This document shows, in pieces, positions 61,065 through 64,000 of a stretch of 64,000 bases of DNA (positions within the stretch are counted from its first letter, which is position 1; each line of letters opens with the position of its first letter). Made by a program: the position numbers and the translations under genes. Source of the DNA: Paenibacillus sp. MAEPY2 (GTDB lineage: Bacteria > Bacillota > Bacilli > Paenibacillales > Paenibacillaceae); assembly GCF_000499205.1 (NCBI RefSeq), contig NZ_AWUK01000028.1:1-64000 (forward strand), read 5' to 3'. The notes beneath the pieces were generated by a model. It was not told where the DNA came from and did not search any database. It saw only the letters and a list, made by a program, of their open reading frames with translations.

Positions 61065-62132
61065 TCATTTTCCGTTCGGATACACCATTACTTTCAGACT
61101 GCCACTCTTGTTGTGCAATGCCCGTTCCATGGCTTGTTGTGTCTCCTCAAGGGAATAACGATCGGTTATCAGGGACATCACATCATGCTGGCCTGAGCTC
61201 AGAAACTCAATTCCTGCAGGATAGGTGTTGGCATAACGGAAGATTCCGTATATATCCACCTCATTGTCCGCGATAAAAGGAACATTCAGAGCAATTTCAT
61301 CCTGTGCAGGTAATCCTACAATAGCAAGCTTGCCTCCTCGGCGGAGAGAATACAATGCAGACTGAAGCGCTTTCGGATTACCCGCAGTTTCCCACGCCGT
61401 ATCTACACCGACACCGTTCGTTAACTCACGGATCACCGCCAGCGCATCCTCGTTCCGCACATTAATGGTATGAGTGGCGCCCATACGACGAGCGGCTTCC
61501 AGCCTCACTTCCTCCAAATCTGTGACAATGATGCGCTCCACACCAAACGATTTGGCAGCTGCAACAGCCATCAATCCCACAGGTCCCATGCCCATAATGG
61601 CAAGAGTTGTTCCCGGAGCCAGTTTACTACGTCTTGCCGCATGAATACCCACTGAGAAAGGCTCGTTCATTGCAGCCTCTTCAAAAGACAGATGATCCGG
61701 GATTGGGAAAACCATATCTTCACGTATGGTCATGTATTGCACAAAAGCCCCATCCACCGGAGGTGTCGCCAGAAATTGCACATCGGGACACAGGTTATAA
61801 CGGCCTTCTTTACATGTCGTACATCGTCCGCAGGTTACCCCAGGCTCAATCGCTACCCGATCCCCCGTTCTGAGCCGTGACACGTTCGAGCCAACCGCCG
61901 CAACAATCCCTGCACATTCATGTCCAAGTATAATCGGTTTCTCAACCACAAATCGGCCAATTCTCCCATGTTCAAAATAATGCACATCCGATCCGCAGAC
62001 GCCAACGGCCATCACCTGAATGAGCACCTCGTCTTCAGCCGGCTGGGGTACAGCCTGTTCCTCGATGATAATGTGCCCTGGCTCTGTCATGACAGCAGCC
62101 TTCATGGTTTCTGGTAATTGATGATGTCCCAT
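61065..62132 (-). CDS. Zinc-dependent medium-chain dehydrogenase (sorbitol/xylitol-type)
   Basis: 355 residues. The catalytic zinc site is seen in VGVCGSDVHYFEHG and GHECAG; the structural zinc loop has the four cysteines of CGRCTTCKEGRYNLC. The Rossmann motif is GMGPVG. It matches polyol dehydrogenases (sorbitol, xylitol) that oxidise polyols to ketoses with NAD. The ATG at 62132 (MGHHQLPETMKAAV) follows GAAGGAGGGA; an earlier frame start lacks this. It is followed by a terminator and lies downstream of the alpha-glucuronidase gene, consistent with plant-sugar use. Confidence 0.9.
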   Translation of the reverse strand: MGHHQLPETMKAAVMTEPGHIIIEEQAVPQPAEDEVLIQVMAVGVCGSDVHYFEHGRIGRFVVEKPIILGHECAGIVAAVGSNVSRLRTGDRVAIEPGVTCGRCTTCKEGRYNLCPDVQFLATPPVDGAFVQYMTIREDMVFPIPDHLSFEEAAMNEPFSVGIHAARRSKLAPGTTLAIMGMGPVGLMAVAAAKSFGVERIIVTDLEEVRLEAARRMGATHTINVRNEDALAVIRELTNGVGVDTAWETAGNPKALQSALYSLRRGGKLAIVGLPAQDEIALNVPFIADNEVDIYGIFRYANTYPAGIEFLSSGQHDVMSLITDRYSLEETQQAMERALHNKSGSLKVMVYPNGK

Positions 62133-62273
62133 ATGTTCCCTCCTTCTCGTGTATGCCAACGTTGTTCTTCCTCCGAAGGTGATACAGGTGAACGCTCCAC
62201 TTCCTCAGATTTGTTCTGGCTCGCCGTTATCGTGTAAATGTTTAGTTCAGCTTATATCACTCTCGTATCCAGA

Positions 62274-64000
62274 TTAATATATCGTTCTTCCTTGCTCATC
62301 TGCAATACCGCTTTTGCGATAGAAGTACGTATTGATCATATCTCTCCATTCCTTGGCATGCTCCGCCTGCCCAGCCTGTAACGTAGCTACCTTATCAAAA
62401 ACAGTCGGATCAATTTTGCCTTCCAGCTGTCCCCATGTTTGTGCTAACGCCGCTGCCTGCTCTGCTCCAGCAAAGTGTGTATCATAAATGTGCTGAATGA
62501 CCGTTTTGCCAGAATGCAGGACATGGGTATACGGGACATGATGGAAAAATAACAGCAGCTCGTCCGGACAGGAGGCTACGGATTCATATCTTTCGGCATT
62601 TTCCCGGTGGTATTGCGATGTATATCCCGTTCCACTGCTCACTGTCCGGTCCACGCCAATACCATCACAATCGGCAAAATGATACGTTCCCCACTTGGAA
62701 TATTCATAGCCATCCACATTCGGTCCATAATGGTGCTCCGGATTAACCATCCAGCCTACACCGAGCGGAGCCGTATAATTTTCATAGATTTCCAACGAAT
62801 TCAGAAGCATGCCAGAGATTAGACGAACGACCTCTTCGTCATGTCCAAACGTAAGTCTGACCCATTCCTCCGCGATCTCTTCCGATGACAGCTCCGGATT
62901 CCAGGCCAGTCTTCCATATCCATACAGATTCGCCTGAGCAAGCGGGTGCCCTGTCCAGCAAGCGTCTGCGCCGATATTGGAGACTGCGGCAAAGCCGCTA
63001 TAAGGCCTGTTGTATAGAGAGCCGTCAGCAATACGTTTAATTTCAGAACCCGGCCCTTTGGCAAACGTATCAAAATCTAATACTTCTTTCCACTGTGGAA
63101 CCAGATAACACAGATGTCGCTGCTGGCCCGTATACTCCTGCGTAATCTGGAATTCCAGGACCTGATTCGTGTTCTCCATGGCCCCGAACAACGGGGATAC
63201 GGCCTCTCGAACCTGAAAGTCCATCGGTCCATTCTTGATCTGCAAAATGACATTTTCCGCAAAGCGGCCATCCAGTGGCTTAAAGTGGTCATATGCCGCC
63301 CGCGCGCGGTCCGTGGAACGGTCACGCCAGTCTTGCTTGCAGTTATAGACGAAGCAGCGCCAGATCACCAGTCCACCAAATGGACGAAGGGCCTCAGCCA
63401 GCATATTGGCTCCATCGGCATGATCTCGATTATACGTAAATGGGCCAGGACGATTCTCCGAATCTGCTTTGATCAAATAGCCGCCAAAATCCGGGATTGC
63501 CGCATATACCTTGGCTGTCTGAATGTTCCACCATTCACGGACCTGCTCATCCAGCGGATCTGCCGTAAGCAATCCACCAATCTCTATCGGACTTGCGTAG
63601 TTGGCGCTCAGGAACAATCGGATGCCGTAGGCTCTGAATTCGGCAGCAACCTTTGCAACATCACCCAGGAAACGTTCCGTCAGGAACAGGCTCTCACGCT
63701 GGTGCACGTTAACGTTATTAATCGAAATGGCGTTAATGCCTGTAGAAGCAAGCAATCTGGCATAATCCCGGATACGCCCGAGATCACGAGTGAATTCACC
63801 ATTTTCATAGAAAATGGATTTCCCAGCATAACCACGTTCAATGCTTCCGTCCACGTTATCCCACTGATTGATCATGCGTAATGCATTAACGGGCTGCTCC
63901 GCAATGTAGCTTAACCTTCCCGCAGCCGGTTGCGCATCGTTAGCGCTTTCTTGATCCAGGACAAGCTCTCTTAACAAATGAAAAGTCCCATACAGCACAC
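62274..64000 (-). CDS. aguA: Alpha-glucuronidase, GH67 (5' end outside the window)
   Basis: The C-terminal 575 or so residues of a GH67 enzyme, which removes 4-O-methylglucuronic acid from xylo-oligosaccharides. Conserved segments are SENRPGPFTYNRDHADGANM, GPMDFQVREAVSPLFG (catalytic Asp), LEFQITQEYTGQQ (catalytic Glu) and YEYSKWGTYHFADCDGIGVD. The frame is open to the window end, so about 100 N-terminal residues are missing. No signal peptide can be judged. It implies a glucuronoxylan pathway, with xylan genes probably beyond the window. Confidence 0.93.
   Translation of the reverse strand, partial: VLYGTFHLLRELVLDQESANDAQPAAGRLSYIAEQPVNALRMINQWDNVDGSIERGYAGKSIFYENGEFTRDLGRIRDYARLLASTGINAISINNVNVHQRESLFLTERFLGDVAKVAAEFRAYGIRLFLSANYASPIEIGGLLTADPLDEQVREWWNIQTAKVYAAIPDFGGYLIKADSENRPGPFTYNRDHADGANMLAEALRPFGGLVIWRCFVYNCKQDWRDRSTDRARAAYDHFKPLDGRFAENVILQIKNGPMDFQVREAVSPLFGAMENTNQVLEFQITQEYTGQQRHLCYLVPQWKEVLDFDTFAKGPGSEIKRIADGSLYNRPYSGFAAVSNIGADACWTGHPLAQANLYGYGRLAWNPELSSEEIAEEWVRLTFGHDEEVVRLISGMLLNSLEIYENYTAPLGVGWMVNPEHHYGPNVDGYEYSKWGTYHFADCDGIGVDRTVSSGTGYTSQYHRENAERYESVASCPDELLLFFHHVPYTHVLHSGKTVIQHIYDTHFAGAEQAAALAQTWGQLEGKIDPTVFDKVATLQAGQAEHAKEWRDMINTYFYRKSGIADEQGRTIY

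Noticed and set aside
1..64000. CRISPR array, tRNA or rRNA genes
   Set aside because: No regularly spaced direct repeats with unique spacers were seen (R1 and R2 are dispersed and palindromic), and no cloverleaf or rRNA-like sequence was noticed.

Overview
The window looks like chromosomal DNA of a Paenibacillus-type Firmicute. The evidence is strong AGGAGG-type ribosome binding sites, moderate GC, LplB/YtcP-style sugar permeases with paired lipoproteins, an AraC regulator with a membrane sensor, GH88 and GH67 glucuronate enzymes, and DUF2642, DUF3888 and DUF4179 proteins. No rRNA, tRNA or CRISPR array was seen. All family assignments come from reading the sequence; no search was run.

Positions 1 to about 24.1 kb form an accessory region. 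It holds decayed transposases (IS3 type at 1-760, 3671-3902 and 4317-4478; Tn3 type at 12473-13546). It also holds small regulator-plus-enzyme modules: a short-chain dehydrogenase behind twin operators; AraC plus hydrolase; TetR plus oxidoreductase, luciferase-like monooxygenase and hydrolase; MarR divergent from a dehydrogenase and an aldo/keto reductase. From 17.8 to 24 kb there is a run of orphan genes. Two dispersed repeat families occur only in this region. R1 (about 150-165 bp) combines a terminator hairpin with an 18-bp perfect palindrome and several GGACAAGAAC units. R2 has CTAACGGG/GTTAG ends, often around a terminator hairpin. R2 copies sit between successive genes from 17.8 to 23 kb, giving a cassette-like layout.

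Positions 24.4-36.3 kb (minus strand) form a polysaccharide-use locus: a secreted beta-helix protein, a GH88 unsaturated glucuronyl hydrolase, two sugar permeases, two paralogous binding lipoproteins and a sensor-AraC regulator. Positions 36.5-42.4 kb hold an RDD protein, a DUF2642 protein, a large WG-repeat protein and a sigma/anti-sigma pair.

Positions 42.5-52.8 kb (minus strand) hold a tight six-gene cluster: MoxR-type AAA+ ATPase, DUF5682 protein, VWA/MIDAS protein, giant DUF4132 protein, SWIM zinc-finger protein and a 101-residue orphan. Its content matches the poorly understood E. coli yeh locus (YehL, YehM, YehP, YehI/MolR, YehQ). It is the strongest candidate for an undescribed system here.

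Positions 53.3-64 kb hold a cytochrome P450, a membrane-anchored L7/L12-like protein, an ArsR-MFS pair with three matching operators, pyruvate oxidase (poxB), a short-chain dehydrogenase with a Dabb protein, ribosomal protein L31 type B, an HPr-like protein, a zinc alcohol dehydrogenase and an alpha-glucuronidase (GH67) that runs off the end of the window.
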